DNA from: Devosia rhodophyticola
GTDB taxonomy: Bacteria > Pseudomonadota > Alphaproteobacteria > Rhizobiales > Devosiaceae
Reading direction: 5' to 3'
NCBI RefSeq assembly: GCF_028816475.1
Contig: NZ_CP118247.1
Location: 248,001 to 312,000, forward strand
Length of the DNA stretch: 64,000 nucleotides
The notes beneath the pieces were generated by a model. The model had not been told where the DNA came from. It did no database searches and worked only from the letters and a program-made list of their open reading frames with translations. The position numbers and the translations under genes are program-made. This document shows positions 15,964 through 25,690 of the stretch, piece after piece (positions within the stretch are counted from its first letter, which is position 1; each line of letters starts with the position of its first letter).

Positions 15964-17253
15964 TCACTCAGCGCGGGTCAAAGCGGCAAAATAAAAGCCG
16001 TCGGTTGCGGTGCGACGGGGCGTTAAAATGATGCCACCGGCAACGCTCGGCAATTCGGGTGACATGGGGGCGGCCAGGCTGGACTGCCAGAGTGGGGCAA
16101 TGTCTGCCACCACGAACTGGGGTTGGCGGGCGAGGAAGGCGGTGGTTTGATCGTCGTTTTCCTCAGGCAGGATCGAACAGGTGATGTAGATGAGGGTGCC
16201 GCCGGGTTTAACAAAACGGGCGGCATCATCGAGAATTGCACTTTGTTCGGCCTGGCGCGTGGCCAGCAGTTCGGGCGTCAGTTTCCATTTGGTGTCGGGG
16301 CGACGTCGCCATGTGCCGGTGCCGGTACAAGGGGCATCGACGACAACACGATCCATCTTGCCGACCAGATCATCCAATGCACCGTCCAACGGCGCGCGGA
16401 CCTGCACATTGCGTGCGCCGTTGCGTTTGAGGCGGTCGTAGATGGGGGCGAGGCGATTGCGGTCGCTGTCGTAGGCAAAAATTTGGCCCTTGTTGGTCAT
16501 GTCGGCGGCCAGCGCCAAGGTTTTGCCGCCTGCCCCGGCGCAGAGATCCAGAACCTGATTGCCCGGCCTGGCACCCGCAAGTGCGGCCACGATCTGGCTG
16601 CCCTGATCCTGCACCTCGAACCATCCTTTGAGGTAGCCCTCGTCGGTGGTCACGTTGGGGGTGCGGCTATCGCGTTCGCCCGGCGGAATGGTGACGCCAT
16701 TGGGGGAAAACTGGGTCTGGACAGCGTCGAAGCGTTTGAGATTTTTAAGGACGCGGTCGCGGTTGGATTTGAGCGCATTGACCCGCATGTCGAGCGAAGG
16801 GCGACCGGCCATGGCTTGACCTTCGGCAACCCAATTTGGGCCAAAGGCGCGTTGGAGCGAGGGCACCAGCCATTCTGGCATGTCGGCACGAATGTGGTCG
16901 GGGGCGGTCGTAGGATCGGTCTGGAGGCGAGCGATTTCGGCGTCCGAAAGTTGGGCGGGCGCGTGGGCATCGTCGGCAAAGGCGGCATTGAGCGTTTCGG
17001 GGGTGTTGTGCCAATCGAGCACGGCAACAGCCAGGACCAAGGCACGAGCACTATCGTCGCCCATGATAAAGGCGTGCGAGGCGCGGCGGCGCAGGGCATC
17101 GTAAACAAGATTGCCGATGGCTGCGCGGTCGCCTGCCCCGGCAAAACGATTGCCCAGCCCCCACGCCTTGAGCGCCTCGGAGACCGGGCGTTTGCGGGCT
17201 TCGACATCGTTCAAGACTTCGATGGCGGCGGAAAGACGGCCGGGAAGACGCAT
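15964..17253 (-). CDS. RsmB-like 16S rRNA (cytosine-C5) methyltransferase
   Basis: A 429-aa RsmB/NOP2-type RNA m5C methyltransferase. It has an N-terminal NusB-like region (residues ~1-130), then a Rossmann methyltransferase domain with the SAM motif LDLCAGAGGKT, the motif IV cysteine in DAPCTGTGTWRRRPD and the catalytic motif VI cysteine in YITCSILPEEN. Length matches RsmB (~430 aa). It should methylate C967 (E. coli numbering) of 16S rRNA, although other members of this group differ in target. It is part of a same-strand run with the MAPEG, guaB and tspO genes. Confidence 0.88.
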   Translation of the reverse strand: MRLPGRLSAAIEVLNDVEARKRPVSEALKAWGLGNRFAGAGDRAAIGNLVYDALRRRASHAFIMGDDSARALVLAVAVLDWHNTPETLNAAFADDAHAPAQLSDAEIARLQTDPTTAPDHIRADMPEWLVPSLQRAFGPNWVAEGQAMAGRPSLDMRVNALKSNRDRVLKNLKRFDAVQTQFSPNGVTIPPGERDSRTPNVTTDEGYLKGWFEVQDQGSQIVAALAGARPGNQVLDLCAGAGGKTLALAADMTNKGQIFAYDSDRNRLAPIYDRLKRNGARNVQVRAPLDGALDDLVGKMDRVVVDAPCTGTGTWRRRPDTKWKLTPELLATRQAEQSAILDDAARFVKPGGTLIYITCSILPEENDDQTTAFLARQPQFVVADIAPLWQSSLAAPMSPELPSVAGGIILTPRRTATDGFYFAALTRAE

Positions 17254-17297
17254 GAAAATACTCGGAATTATCGGTGAAACGGACCCGTTCGCGGCCC

Positions 17298-17729
17298 TTA
17301 GGACTGCAGCAGGCTAAGACGAATGGTAAGCCACAGCCATAACAACGCCAAGACCAGCATGCCCAAGACATAGGCGGCAAAGCGGCGGTGGACGCGATTG
17401 GTGGTGACGTGAATGGCGGTGTGGATATAACGCAGCACAACGAACGCCCAGGCCAGCGTGACTTCTACCCACCCCGTGCCACCTGCCCAGAGGCTAAGGG
17501 CCGAGGCGAGGTAGAACAGCACCGGGAGTTGAAACTGATTGTCAAAATTATTGGAGAGAAGCCGGGCTTTGAGCGGATAGGCAGTGCGCTCAACCGCGAT
17601 GTCCTTGACCCGAATTTCGCCACTCATCACCCGCGGCACCCGCTCGCGCCCCATCATCACCAAAACCGCAAAGGTCAGAAAGACCTGTGCTGCAATGGCG
17701 AGAAACAGGGCTTTATCGAGCAAGGGCAT
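17298..17729 (-). CDS. MAPEG family membrane protein
   Basis: A 143-aa protein with four predicted transmembrane helices, typical of the MAPEG superfamily (membrane-associated proteins in eicosanoid and glutathione metabolism). The motif-like segments SNNFDNQFQLPVLFY and RYIHTAIHVTTNRVHRRF match bacterial members, which carry a conserved FxNxxE/Q-type helix and an Arg-rich loop. Its substrate is unknown. It starts 2 bases before the end of guaB on the same strand, so the two are very likely co-transcribed. Confidence 0.85.
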   Translation of the reverse strand: MPLLDKALFLAIAAQVFLTFAVLVMMGRERVPRVMSGEIRVKDIAVERTAYPLKARLLSNNFDNQFQLPVLFYLASALSLWAGGTGWVEVTLAWAFVVLRYIHTAIHVTTNRVHRRFAAYVLGMLVLALLWLWLTIRLSLLQS

Positions 17730-17731
17730 TT

Positions 17732-19234
17732 CTATCTGCCGCCGCGGTAGTTTGGCGCTTCGCGCGTGATCGAGACGTCATGGACGTGACTTTCGCTGAG
17801 TGCAGCGCCGGAGATTTTCACGAAGACCGAATTGTCGCGGAATTCCTGCAGATTATGGGCGCCGGTATAGCCCATTGATGCGCGCAGGCCACCGGCCAAC
17901 TGATGCAGAACGGCACCCGCTGCGCCTTTGTAGGGAACCTGACCTTCAATGCCTTCGGGCACCAGCTTCATTTGATCCCGCACGTCCTGCTGGAAATAGC
18001 GATCAGCTGACCCCGACCCCATGGCACCGACCGAGCCCATGCCGCGATAGGATTTATAGGAGCGGCCCTGATAGAGGTAAACTTCGCCGGGGCTTTCGTC
18101 GGTACCGGCCAAAAGCGAACCGACCATGACGCAAGAAGCACCACCGGCCAAGGCTTTAGCCATATCTCCTGAGAATTTGATTCCGCCATCTGCGATGACG
18201 GGCACGTTCTGCTTGGCACCCTCTTCCGCGCAGGCCATGACCGCTGCAAGCTGGGGCACGCCGACGCCTGCCACGATGCGGGTGGTACAAATCGAGCCTG
18301 GACCAATGCCGACCTTGATTGAATCCGCGCCAGCATCGATCAGCGCTTTGACCGCCTCGGCAGTCGCAACATTTCCAGCAACAATGCGGGTTGAATTGCT
18401 TTCACGTTTGACTCGCTCGACGGCCTCGGCGACGCGCACGGAATGGCCGTGGGCGGTGTCTATGACCAACAGGTCAACACCTGCATCAATCAAGGCGAGG
18501 GAGCGTTCAAATCCCGCATCGCCAACGGTTGAAGCGGCGGCCACGCGCAGGCGCCCCTGATCGTCCTTGACGGCGTTGGGGTTCAGTTGGGCCTTTTCGA
18601 TATCCTTGACGGTGATCAGCCCGACGCAGCGATAGTCTTCATCGACAACCAGCAGTTTTTCGATGCGATGCTGGTGCAACAGGCGTTTGGCATCGTCCTT
18701 GGAGACGCCATCGCGCACGGTGACGAGATTTTCGTGGGTCATCAATTCGGCAATACGCTGGCCCGGATTGGAGGCAAAACGCACGTCACGGTTGGTCATA
18801 ATGCCGACAAGCTTACCGATGGCGCGGCCACCCTGGCCGCCATTTTCGACCACGGGAATGCCCGAAATATTGTTGATCTGCATCAGCGAGAGAGCGTCGG
18901 CCAATGTCGCGTCAGGGCCAATGGTGATTGGATTAACGACCATGCCACTTTCAAAGCTTTTGACCTGACGCACCTGTTCGGCCTGTTCGGGACCGGTCAG
19001 ATTTTTATGGATGACGCCCATGCCGCCGGCCTGAGCCATGGCAATGGCCATGGCGCTTTCGGTTACGGTATCCATGGCAGAGGACAGAATTGGCAGCTTG
19101 AGGGCGATGTCGCGGGTCACGAAGGTGCCGATATCGGTTTCGGTGGGCAACACATCGGAGCGCGCGGGCTGCAGCAGCACGTCGTCAAATGTGAGTGCGG
19201 CGTCGCCAGTGATGGTGGTAATGATTTTCGCCAA
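17732..19234 (-). CDS. guaB: Inosine-5'-monophosphate dehydrogenase
   Basis: A ~500-aa cytosolic enzyme oxidising IMP to XMP with NAD+, the first committed step to GMP. Conserved parts are TFDDVLLQPARSDVLP near the start, two CBS domains in the middle (GKLVGIMTNRDVRF and VGLITVKDIEKA), the active-site loop GPGSICTTRIVAGVG containing the catalytic Cys, and the flap YRGMGSVGAM. The reading frame stays open far upstream, but homology begins at AKIITTITG. The TTG at 19232-19234, with GGAAAGG about 8 bases upstream, gives the usual length and is taken as the start; this codon choice is an inference. Confidence 0.95.
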   Translation of the reverse strand: MAKIITTITGDAALTFDDVLLQPARSDVLPTETDIGTFVTRDIALKLPILSSAMDTVTESAMAIAMAQAGGMGVIHKNLTGPEQAEQVRQVKSFESGMVVNPITIGPDATLADALSLMQINNISGIPVVENGGQGGRAIGKLVGIMTNRDVRFASNPGQRIAELMTHENLVTVRDGVSKDDAKRLLHQHRIEKLLVVDEDYRCVGLITVKDIEKAQLNPNAVKDDQGRLRVAAASTVGDAGFERSLALIDAGVDLLVIDTAHGHSVRVAEAVERVKRESNSTRIVAGNVATAEAVKALIDAGADSIKVGIGPGSICTTRIVAGVGVPQLAAVMACAEEGAKQNVPVIADGGIKFSGDMAKALAGGASCVMVGSLLAGTDESPGEVYLYQGRSYKSYRGMGSVGAMGSGSADRYFQQDVRDQMKLVPEGIEGQVPYKGAAGAVLHQLAGGLRASMGYTGAHNLQEFRDNSVFVKISGAALSESHVHDVSITREAPNYRGGR

Positions 19235-19505
19235 GGCCAGACCTTTCCGTGCCTTCTGATATCGATCAGAAAATGTTGGAGCTTGAACCGGGCTTAGATG
19301 ACTCGCCGGGTACAGGTTGGCGAGGGTCATTAGCACCGGCGTGGGGTTTTGCATAGAGGGGCACACGCATTGCAGGCTTGTGACATTGGCGGTACCGGCA
19401 AAATTCGGGGTGCGCTGCCTCAGGGCTTTGCATGATGGCAAAGCAGGTTCATAATTGTGGCGCGCATTCGCGCTCCTTACGATTCCCACAGCAAGTAGTT
19501 CGCCC

Positions 19506-20900
19506 GTGAACCGCGTTACACCGCTCGTTTTGGCCGTTGCCATGTTCATGGAACAGATGGACTCAACTGTCATAGCCACCTCCCTGCCCGCCATTGCGAC
19601 CGATATCGGCACAGAACCTGTTGCCCTGAAGTTGGCTTTGACCAGCTATTTCGTGGCGCTGGCAATCTTCATACCAATCAGCGGATGGATGGCGGATCGC
19701 TATGGCGCCAAGAATATCTTCCGGCTGGCCATTTTGGTGTTCATGCTCGGCTCGCTCGCCTGCTCATTCGCCTTTTCGCTGGAAACCTTTGTGATATCAC
19801 GATTTTTCCAAGGCGTTGGCGCGTCGATGATGACGCCCATCGGGCGACTGTTGCTAGTGCGCTCGACGCCGCGCAACGAACTTGTGGCGGCCATGGCGTG
19901 GCTGACGGTGCCGGCGCTTCTGGGGCCGATTACCGGGCCGGTCGTTGGCGGATTCCTGACCACATACCTCAGCTGGCACTGGATTTTCTGGATCAATATT
20001 CCAATTGGTCTGGCGGGCATCGCCTTGGCCACACGGTTTCTGCAGGTGGCAGATGAGCGCAATCCGAGGCCGATTGATTTTGTCGGCTTCGTGCTATTGG
20101 CCGTTGCGTTTTCGGGCAGCATATTCGGGCTATCGGTGATCAGCCTGCCGGCGTTGCCGATCATTTACGGCTATCTGACGATTTCAGTGGGTGTGGTGAG
20201 CGGCATTCTCTATTTTCTCCACGCGCGGCACGCCAAGTTTCCGCTGCTGGACCCTGGACTTTTCCGGCACCGGCTTTTCCGTTCGGCAATTATTGGCGGG
20301 TCGGTGTTCCGGGTCGGGGTGGGCGCCGTACCCTTCCTTTTGCCGCTGATGTTGCAGCTGGGGTTTGGCCTGTCGCCATTTGCCTCGGGCCTGATCACCT
20401 TTATCGGGGCGGTCGGCGCCATCATCTCCAAATTCATGACCGAGCGGGTTTATGCCAAATTCGGGTTCAAGCCGGTGCTAACGATTTGTGGTATCGGTGG
20501 CGGCGCGCTTATTGCGCTGCAGGGGCAGATTGATATCAGCGCCTCGCCGGTGGTCTTGATGGCGATTTTGTTAATCGGCGGGATTTTTCGCTCGTTCTTT
20601 TTCACCGGATGCAATGCCCTGGGTTATGCCGATGTGGACAATGAAGAAGCCAGCCAGGCAACGGCAATTACGGCGGTTTGCCAGCAGTTGAGCATCGCTT
20701 CGGGTGTTGCGGTGGCAGGCGGCATTCTGGAGATCAGCAGCCATTTCCGCGGCGTGCCGCTGTCACTGGCCGACTTCCGGATCGCGTTCATCGTCGTGGG
20801 TGTACTAAGCGCCGTTGGCGGCCTGATTTACCTGCGATTGCCCAAGGGCGCTGGCGATGAAGTTTCCGGCTTTCAAAAAGCGGCCGCGCAAAAAACCTGA
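19506..20900 (+). CDS. MFS transporter, DHA2/EmrB-like
   Basis: A 464-aa inner-membrane major facilitator with about 12-14 predicted helices. The DHA2-family motif D-x-T-(I/V)-(V/I)-x-x-x-L-P is seen as MDSTVIATSLPAIATDIG at the N-terminus. It is followed by the loop motif GWMADRYGAKNIFR (motif A) and a proline/glycine-rich helix 5 (GPITGPVVGGFL, motif C), which points to drug:proton antiport or another export role. The GTG at 19506 gives the family's usual start (MNRVTPLVLAVAMFMEQ); GTG 19455 is an alternative. It is divergent from guaB, and its end is 11 bases from the convergent rlmE. Confidence 0.88.
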   Translation: MNRVTPLVLAVAMFMEQMDSTVIATSLPAIATDIGTEPVALKLALTSYFVALAIFIPISGWMADRYGAKNIFRLAILVFMLGSLACSFAFSLETFVISRFFQGVGASMMTPIGRLLLVRSTPRNELVAAMAWLTVPALLGPITGPVVGGFLTTYLSWHWIFWINIPIGLAGIALATRFLQVADERNPRPIDFVGFVLLAVAFSGSIFGLSVISLPALPIIYGYLTISVGVVSGILYFLHARHAKFPLLDPGLFRHRLFRSAIIGGSVFRVGVGAVPFLLPLMLQLGFGLSPFASGLITFIGAVGAIISKFMTERVYAKFGFKPVLTICGIGGGALIALQGQIDISASPVVLMAILLIGGIFRSFFFTGCNALGYADVDNEEASQATAITAVCQQLSIASGVAVAGGILEISSHFRGVPLSLADFRIAFIVVGVLSAVGGLIYLRLPKGAGDEVSGFQKAAAQKT

Positions 20901-20910
20901 TCAGAGGTGG

Positions 20911-21645
20911 CTATTGCTCTTCGTCTTCATCCGCTGATTCCCGCTGGCCCTTGAACCCCTTGGCAATCAGATAGGCTTCGGCTGAGTCGGCGCGGCTTGA
21001 ACGCGGCTTTGCATGGTGCGTGCTGCGGAAGTGGCGCTTGAGCATGGCCAGCAATTGGTGCTCGGTTCCGCCCTGAAAAACCTTCGCGACAAAGGAGCCA
21101 TTTGGCGCCAACACATCCAGCGCGAAATCAGCGGCGACCTCGATCAGATGCACGATCCGCAAATGGTCGGTTGGCCGATGGCCGGTGGTGGGCCAGGCCA
21201 TGTCCGACATCACCAGATCGGCTTTTTTGCCGCCCATGGCTTCAATCAGCATGGCAGGCGCGTCATCGTCGGTGAAATCCTTTTGCAAAAGGGTCACGCC
21301 GGGGATTGGATCCATTTCGAGATAATCAATGCCGACGACCAACGGATTTTTTTCAGTTGAGCCGGTCGCCGTCGCAGCGATCTGTGACCAGCCGCCGGGG
21401 GCCGCGCCCAGATCAACCACACGCATGCCGCGGCGGAAAAGCTTGTGCTTTTCGTCCATTTCCCGAATCTTGAACGCGGCGCGCGAACGCAGCCCTTCGG
21501 CACGAGCACGGGCAACGTAGGGGTCGTTCAGCTGGCGTTCGAGCCAGATTGTGGACGATACCTTGCGCCCCTTGGCCGATTTGACACGGATTTTCAGGTC
21601 CTTGTCGGATTTGCGACCGCCTGAGCCTAGCGCTTTATCAACCAT
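20911..21645 (-). CDS. rlmE: 23S rRNA (uridine-2'-O-)-methyltransferase RlmE
   Basis: A 244-aa FtsJ/RrmJ-type methyltransferase that methylates U2552 of 23S rRNA (E. coli numbering). Visible motifs are [17 protein letters not shown] with the first catalytic Lys, the SAM-binding [13 protein letters not shown], the catalytic Asp in [13 protein letters not shown] and the Lys in FVAKVFQGG. The extra N-terminal ~35 residues, basic and low-complexity, are common in alphaproteobacterial RlmE. The start at 21645 (MVDKALG) overlaps the last 8 bases of the upstream ppx/gppA gene, implying translational coupling. Confidence 0.95.
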   Translation of the reverse strand: MVDKALGSGGRKSDKDLKIRVKSAKGRKVSSTIWLERQLNDPYVARARAEGLRSRAAFKIREMDEKHKLFRRGMRVVDLGAAPGGWSQIAATATGSTEKNPLVVGIDYLEMDPIPGVTLLQKDFTDDDAPAMLIEAMGGKKADLVMSDMAWPTTGHRPTDHLRIVHLIEVAADFALDVLAPNGSFVAKVFQGGTEHQLLAMLKRHFRSTHHAKPRSSRADSAEAYLIAKGFKGQRESADEDEEQ

Positions 21646-22831
21646 TGGTGCGGCTCCTGGGGTATTTTCGTGTTGGCCGATTTTGGGCGCGATCAACATC
21701 CATAAGGGAAATCAGAATGCCTTCACGCAGGCCGCGATCAGCAACGCGCACACGCTCGGTTGGCCATTCGCGTCGAATTGCTTCAAATATGGCACAGCCG
21801 GGCAAGACCAGATCGGCCCGATCCTTGCCGATGCAGGGATGGCCGACGCGGCGATCGTAGGTCATGCCCAGCAAGGCGCGCATGGTGTGATCGACCTGAT
21901 TGCGGTTCATCCACAGGCCATCGACCTTCTGGCGCTCATAACGCTCAAGCCCCAGGTGCAAACCGGCCAATGTCGTGACGGTGCCGGAGGTGCCGATCAG
22001 ATGCACCGGGTGGGTTCCGATCATCTGGCGCAGCTTTTCGCGGCCGCGAAACTGGCGCAAATGTTCTGAAACAAACTGGACCATCGATTCGAAAATGGCA
22101 GGCGTTACATTGACGCCACCGAACTTTTCGGCAATTGAAACCACGCCCACCGGCAGGGACTGCCACGAGCGGATGGCCGCGGGCATGCGCCCCTGACTTT
22201 TCGGGCGACCGCCACGAAAATCCAGCCATGCCAACTCAGACGACCCGCCGCCAATATCAAACATCAGCGCGCCCGCAGCATTGGCTTCGATCAGATCAGC
22301 GCAGCCGGTGACGGCCAGCGAGGCTTCGGTGCGGCGATCCACGATTTCCAGATCGAGGCCGATCTCGTTTTTGATTTTTTCGAGAAAGCTCGGGCCATTT
22401 TCGGCAGCGCGGCAGGCTTCGGTTGCGATCAGCCGCATGCGGGCGGGCTGGTGTTCGCGCAATTTATTGCGGCACTGACGCAGCGCATCAACTGTGCGGT
22501 CCATGGCTGCCTGTCCCAGACGACCGGTGGTCGACACGCCTTCGCCCAAGCGCACGATGCGGGTGTAGCCATCGATGACCCGGAAACCATGGTCGTGCGG
22601 ACGGGCAATCAACAGGCGGCAATTGTTGGTGCCAAGATCAAGTGCTGCGTAAACAGGTCCGCGGTGCCGCCGTGGGGGATTTTGGGCGTTACTTGTCCGC
22701 TGTTCCACCGGGCTTTTGGGGAGCGTTTCTTCCCTTGGCCCTTGCCCGGCATGGCCCGTCCCTGCCCGGCTGTGGAGTGCCGATTCGTCCACTGACGAAG
22801 GTGCGGCAGCGGACCGATTTTCATCGGTCAC
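21638..22831 (-). CDS. Ppx/GppA family exopolyphosphatase/pppGpp phosphohydrolase
   Basis: A ~397-aa member of the actin-like ASKHA fold. The phosphate-1 motif [15 protein letters not shown] and phosphate-2 motif [14 protein letters not shown] are clear, and [18 protein letters not shown] marks the adenosine-type loop. Members cleave polyphosphate or pppGpp; which one cannot be told. The GTG at 22831 is chosen because AGGAGAG lies 3 bases upstream, and it gives a disordered ~70-residue Pro/Arg-rich leader. The frame stays open to 22978. It overlaps rlmE by 8 bases, a pairing seen in many Alphaproteobacteria. Confidence 0.92.
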   Translation of the reverse strand: MTDENRSAAAPSSVDESALHSRAGTGHAGQGPREETLPKSPVEQRTSNAQNPPRRHRGPVYAALDLGTNNCRLLIARPHDHGFRVIDGYTRIVRLGEGVSTTGRLGQAAMDRTVDALRQCRNKLREHQPARMRLIATEACRAAENGPSFLEKIKNEIGLDLEIVDRRTEASLAVTGCADLIEANAAGALMFDIGGGSSELAWLDFRGGRPKSQGRMPAAIRSWQSLPVGVVSIAEKFGGVNVTPAIFESMVQFVSEHLRQFRGREKLRQMIGTHPVHLIGTSGTVTTLAGLHLGLERYERQKVDGLWMNRNQVDHTMRALLGMTYDRRVGHPCIGKDRADLVLPGCAIFEAIRREWPTERVRVADRGLREGILISLMDVDRAQNRPTRKYPRSRTNG

Positions 22832-23074
22832 AAACTCTCCTATCTGCGCGGTCGCCGCTGCTGGTTGCCCAGCACGCGCCCATCGCAGCTCAATTGCGTT
22901 GTCGAGGCGACGGTAGAGCAAGGCGGGCGTCAGCGCAATGATTACGACAGGCGCATTGGCGCGCCCAAACGCTTGCATTCCCCATCAGCTTTGGTTATGC
23001 AGTGGCCGCGTTGGTCAGCAGAGCATCTCTGCCGCTGACATATGCGTCGCTCGGCACCAACCTTGTGTGTCCGG

Positions 23075-23148
23075 TGGGGAATAGTTCAACGGTAGAACTG
23101 CGGACTCTGACTCCGTCAATCTTGGTTCGAATCCAGGTTCCCCAGCCA
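23075..23148 (+). tRNA. tRNA-Gln (anticodon CTG), CCA encoded
   Basis: A complete cloverleaf. Acceptor strand TGGGGAA (23075-23081) pairs with TTCCCCA (23138-23144), followed by discriminator G and encoded CCA (23146-23148). The D-arm contains AGTTCAACGGTAGAACT, the anticodon arm GCGGA-CTCTGAC-TCCGT has CTG at the anticodon position, and the T-arm has GGTTCGAATCC. The U1:A72 pair is a known tRNA-Gln feature. The region immediately downstream holds the remnant of a recombinase module. Confidence 0.96.
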
Positions 23149-23369
23149 ACCACCTTCATACGAACCTTGGTCGTCTGCCGCTCTGGCGATAGCCCCGATA
23201 TTTCAGCGGGTTAGCTCTAGAAGAGACAGATGACGCGCGCCAACTTGGTCTCGCGCAGCCCTGTTGTAGCGGTCGAAACGACCAAAGTCTCCGGGGCGCA
23301 GTTGCGAGCTTACACTCGGTTTGTTTGGATGGAAACATGATGGTTGAGCGTGCCGAGCCCGTCAGCCAA

Positions 23370-23657
23370 AATGACTGACGAGACCCGCGGCAATGTCGGC
23401 CAGCAATCGCTCCAAGGCCGGGCGCCGCATGTAGAACCGCCGGAAAAGCCGCCATCATCGTACACAGTTTCCAATGCCAACCAGCCCTCGTGGCGCTGGC
23501 TCAGCACGCAGGCTTCACCCGCCTCGCGCTGGGCATGCAGGGAGTTGAACTCCTGCTCCAAACCTTCATCCGAAGATTTTTGGGTGTAAATGGCGCATCG
23601 GACGCGCGAGACACCATCTCCCCTACCTCGCAACCCACGGTGGACAATATCAGGCAT
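23370..23657 (-). pseudogene. Serine recombinase N-terminal fragment, frameshifted and truncated
   Basis: The first ~70 residues ([22 protein letters not shown]…[10 protein letters not shown]…HEGW…YDDGGFSGG) match the resolvase N-terminal domain of large serine recombinases found in alphaproteobacterial mobile elements. After FSGG a one-base loss shifts the frame: the expected continuation ([18 protein letters not shown]) is readable in another frame at about 23400-23450, and then homology stops. The catalytic domain is incomplete and the DNA-binding part is missing, so it is inactive. It overlaps the end of the DUF2924 gene by 8 bases, the arrangement seen in intact elements of this kind. 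Confidence 0.75.
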
Positions 23658-24156
23658 CAGCTAGTTTCCCCTTGATCTGCCGCAAGCCGAAGAAGCGCGG
23701 ACCGGACCATTTGGTGCCAGTGATGGTCGAGGCAATCTCACTTAGCGATCGCCAGGCCTTTCCCTGAAACAGGAACTTGCCAACGGCCTGAACCACAACC
23801 TCATGCACCTCACCCCGCCACTCGCGCACCAGTCGCGTTCCCGGATCGAGCGCAATCGGCGGTTGCGCTTTTACTCCTTTCGACCGCACCGCCTGTTCTA
23901 CGCGCCGCGCGGCCAGTCGGATCGAAGGCAAATTGCCCCTACCATTCGATCCCAAACCACCCTGCCGCCCTTCCCTCAGCGACTGGATCTGAAACGCCAC
24001 CGCCCGGAGCATCAGTTCGCGGCTCAGTCGGGCACGCGGGTCTGCTCCATACAGCCGGTCCATAAGTTCCGATAGTTCGGGACTCGAAAGCCCCTCGAGA
24101 TCGACCGGCATGGGCAGAACATGGCCGCGCCAGTCTTCCTTGGTGATTACCGCCAT
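23650..24156 (-). CDS. DUF2924 domain protein of a recombinase module
   Basis: A 168-aa protein whose second half fits DUF2924: [18 protein letters not shown], then [18 protein letters not shown] and the closing [16 protein letters not shown]. The family is nearly always found just upstream of a large serine recombinase in alphaproteobacterial prophage-like elements. It appears intact although both neighbours are broken. A later Met (residue 16, MPVDLEG) may be the true start. Its biochemical role is unknown; a part in site-specific recombination is inferred from its fixed partnership. Confidence 0.85.
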   Translation of the reverse strand: MAVITKEDWRGHVLPMPVDLEGLSSPELSELMDRLYGADPRARLSRELMLRAVAFQIQSLREGRQGGLGSNGRGNLPSIRLAARRVEQAVRSKGVKAQPPIALDPGTRLVREWRGEVHEVVVQAVGKFLFQGKAWRSLSEIASTITGTKWSGPRFFGLRQIKGKLADA

Positions 24157-24161
24157 CGCAG

Positions 24162-24470
24162 TTAGCCCTCGATCCGATAGCGCAACACACCATCGCTGCC
24201 CTTTTCAGCAACCAGCGCCCGCCCCAATTTATTGCGCACTGTGCCGGACAAAAAACCCCCGCACCGAGTGCGCTTGCCAACCGGTCGCCGTCATTAGATC
24301 GGCCAGGCAAGCCCCCGCTTGCGCCTCAGGCATTTTAGGATCGTCTCGCCCTTAGTGGGTATTTTGGCGGCGTTGGCGCTGCGAGACCGGGGCTTGGAGC
24401 GCGACTCGGCGCCAGGGCTGGCGGTCGGCAATTTGGTCGCCACGCGCCGGAAGCCATCATGGCCGGGTGC
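24162..24470 (-). pseudogene. DUF3489 gene remnant with two homopolymer frameshifts
   Basis: In pieces across three frames the minus strand encodes KIPTKGETILKCLRRKRG, ACLADLMTATGWQAHSVRGF and LSGTVRNKLGRALVAEKG…GVLRYRIEG, which together make the DUF3489 domain. The frame breaks at a run of five C (24312-24316 on the plus strand, one base short) and at a run of six A (24250-24255, one base extra). The normal N-terminal part is not seen. DUF3489 genes precede DUF2924–recombinase pairs in alphaproteobacterial elements, so this completes a decayed module. The ~80 bp beyond it toward the LysR gene show nothing recognisable. Confidence 0.7.
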
Positions 24471-24549
24471 TTAACCTCCACCAGTTGCCCACCTCGCCCA
24501 TAGCGTCACGGGCTGTCATGCACTAACATTCCAAACGGGGCCAGGCCGG

Positions 24550-25464
24550 TCAACCCAAATGGATATTCGATTTTTCCATTATGTTTATCATCGTTTGAAT
24601 AGGCCCAATATTATATTCATTCTCGTAATATAGCGCCGAGGTGGACAAGCTCCACATGTTCAATTGCTTGAAGTTAATGCTGGTGATGCCGAATTTGGTC
24701 GCAATGGCCGCAAACTCCTCCGGCAGTATAATGACGTACTGCCCCCCTTTCACGACCGACAGAATGGCCGCAAGCGAGCTTGCCCTTAATGGAATGTTGG
24801 GGAGCGGCACGCCAGCTTTCGTACATATTGCCAAGACATTTCGCGTAAAAACGTTGTCGTTGTAGAAGCCAATCCATGGATACCGGACCAGGTCCGAAAG
24901 GTCGGCATCGGTGCTGCCTGCTAATGGGTGGTTCTGGCTTGCGAACGGCAATTGCGTTCCGGGCGGGAACTTAAACTCGTGGCACCCGTGCGGAACCTTT
25001 ACGTCGGTCATGTCCCCAACTGCGATATCGACTGCTCCACTCTCGAGTTGCGTCACAAGTGATTCCATTGGTGCCGTTACCAAGTCCACGTCGAGGTTGA
25101 GATATATCGACATGAATTCATGGATGGCTCCCGGAATTCTGACCCAACTCCACATTTGGCCTGCACCAACGCGAATTCTACCTCGTAATCCGCTATCCAA
25201 GCCAGCGATACGAACCAGGGAACGCCGAGTTTCCGTCTCGATTTTTTTGGCGCAGTTGTAAAGTTCATGCCCGGCCTCGGTGGGGAAAAGCCCGCGACTC
25301 CTGCGAACGAAGAGCAAGACATTCAAATCGTTCTCCAACCGATGAAGGCTTTTGGATAATGCCGGCTGCGTTAGCAGAACGATTTCGGCAGCACGACTGA
25401 TATTCCCATGTTCATAAATCGCGATGAAGTTTGCCAGGCAGCGATCATCCAAGAATGTGTTCAT
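24550..25464 (-). CDS. LysR-family regulator, divergent from choline-sulfatase operon
   Basis: A 304-aa LysR-type regulator: N-terminal helix-turn-helix (NFIAIYEHGNISRAA…LTQPALSKSLHRLENDL), then an effector domain with the usual inducer-binding strands. The start at 25464 (MNTFLDD) places the first helix at the family's usual distance; an in-frame ATG at 25491 would add 9 residues but would sit directly against the operator-like dyad at 25495-25520. It is divergent from the sulfatase gene with a ~225-bp gap, so it most likely controls that operon, with a choline or sulfate-ester compound as possible inducer (inferred). Base composition is more AT-rich than in the housekeeping block upstream. 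Confidence 0.88.
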   Translation of the reverse strand: MNTFLDDRCLANFIAIYEHGNISRAAEIVLLTQPALSKSLHRLENDLNVLLFVRRSRGLFPTEAGHELYNCAKKIETETRRSLVRIAGLDSGLRGRIRVGAGQMWSWVRIPGAIHEFMSIYLNLDVDLVTAPMESLVTQLESGAVDIAVGDMTDVKVPHGCHEFKFPPGTQLPFASQNHPLAGSTDADLSDLVRYPWIGFYNDNVFTRNVLAICTKAGVPLPNIPLRASSLAAILSVVKGGQYVIILPEEFAAIATKFGITSINFKQLNMWSLSTSALYYENEYNIGPIQTMINIMEKSNIHLG

Positions 25465-25494
25465 GCATCCTAACCCATGATTGTTTTTCATATA

Positions 25495-25520
25495 TCCATA
25501 AATATTTCGACCTTTATGGA
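25495..25520. promoter_or_regulatory. Candidate LysR operator upstream of sulfatase operon
   Basis: A perfect 8-bp inverted repeat, TCCATAAA (25495-25502) and TTTATGGA (25513-25520), with a 10-bp spacer. This gives a dyad of 26 bp with the T-N11-A character of LysR sites. It lies next to the LysR gene start and about 170 bp upstream of the sulfatase gene. Confidence 0.5.
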
Positions 25521-25690
25521 ATACCAGTCAAGAGATAGGTTCCGACAAATGCAGCGAACGTTCTTGAAGGTTGGCTACGGAATGGACGGGCTCCGCAGCA
25601 ACCCGACGAAACGCTTATTTGACGCGAAACACTCATAGGCCGGACGACATCCCGATCTCGTAGGCGAACAGGCTTGAAAGAGGAAACACA

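Noticed and set aside
16123..17277. 384-aa plus-strand frame opposite the rsmB-like gene
   Set aside because: GC-rich antisense shadow; the minus strand carries all methyltransferase motifs.
23149..23370. Attachment-site duplicate of the tRNA-Gln 3' end
   Set aside because: I looked for a second copy of the tRNA 3' sequence in the following region and elsewhere and did not see one, so no att sites are reported.
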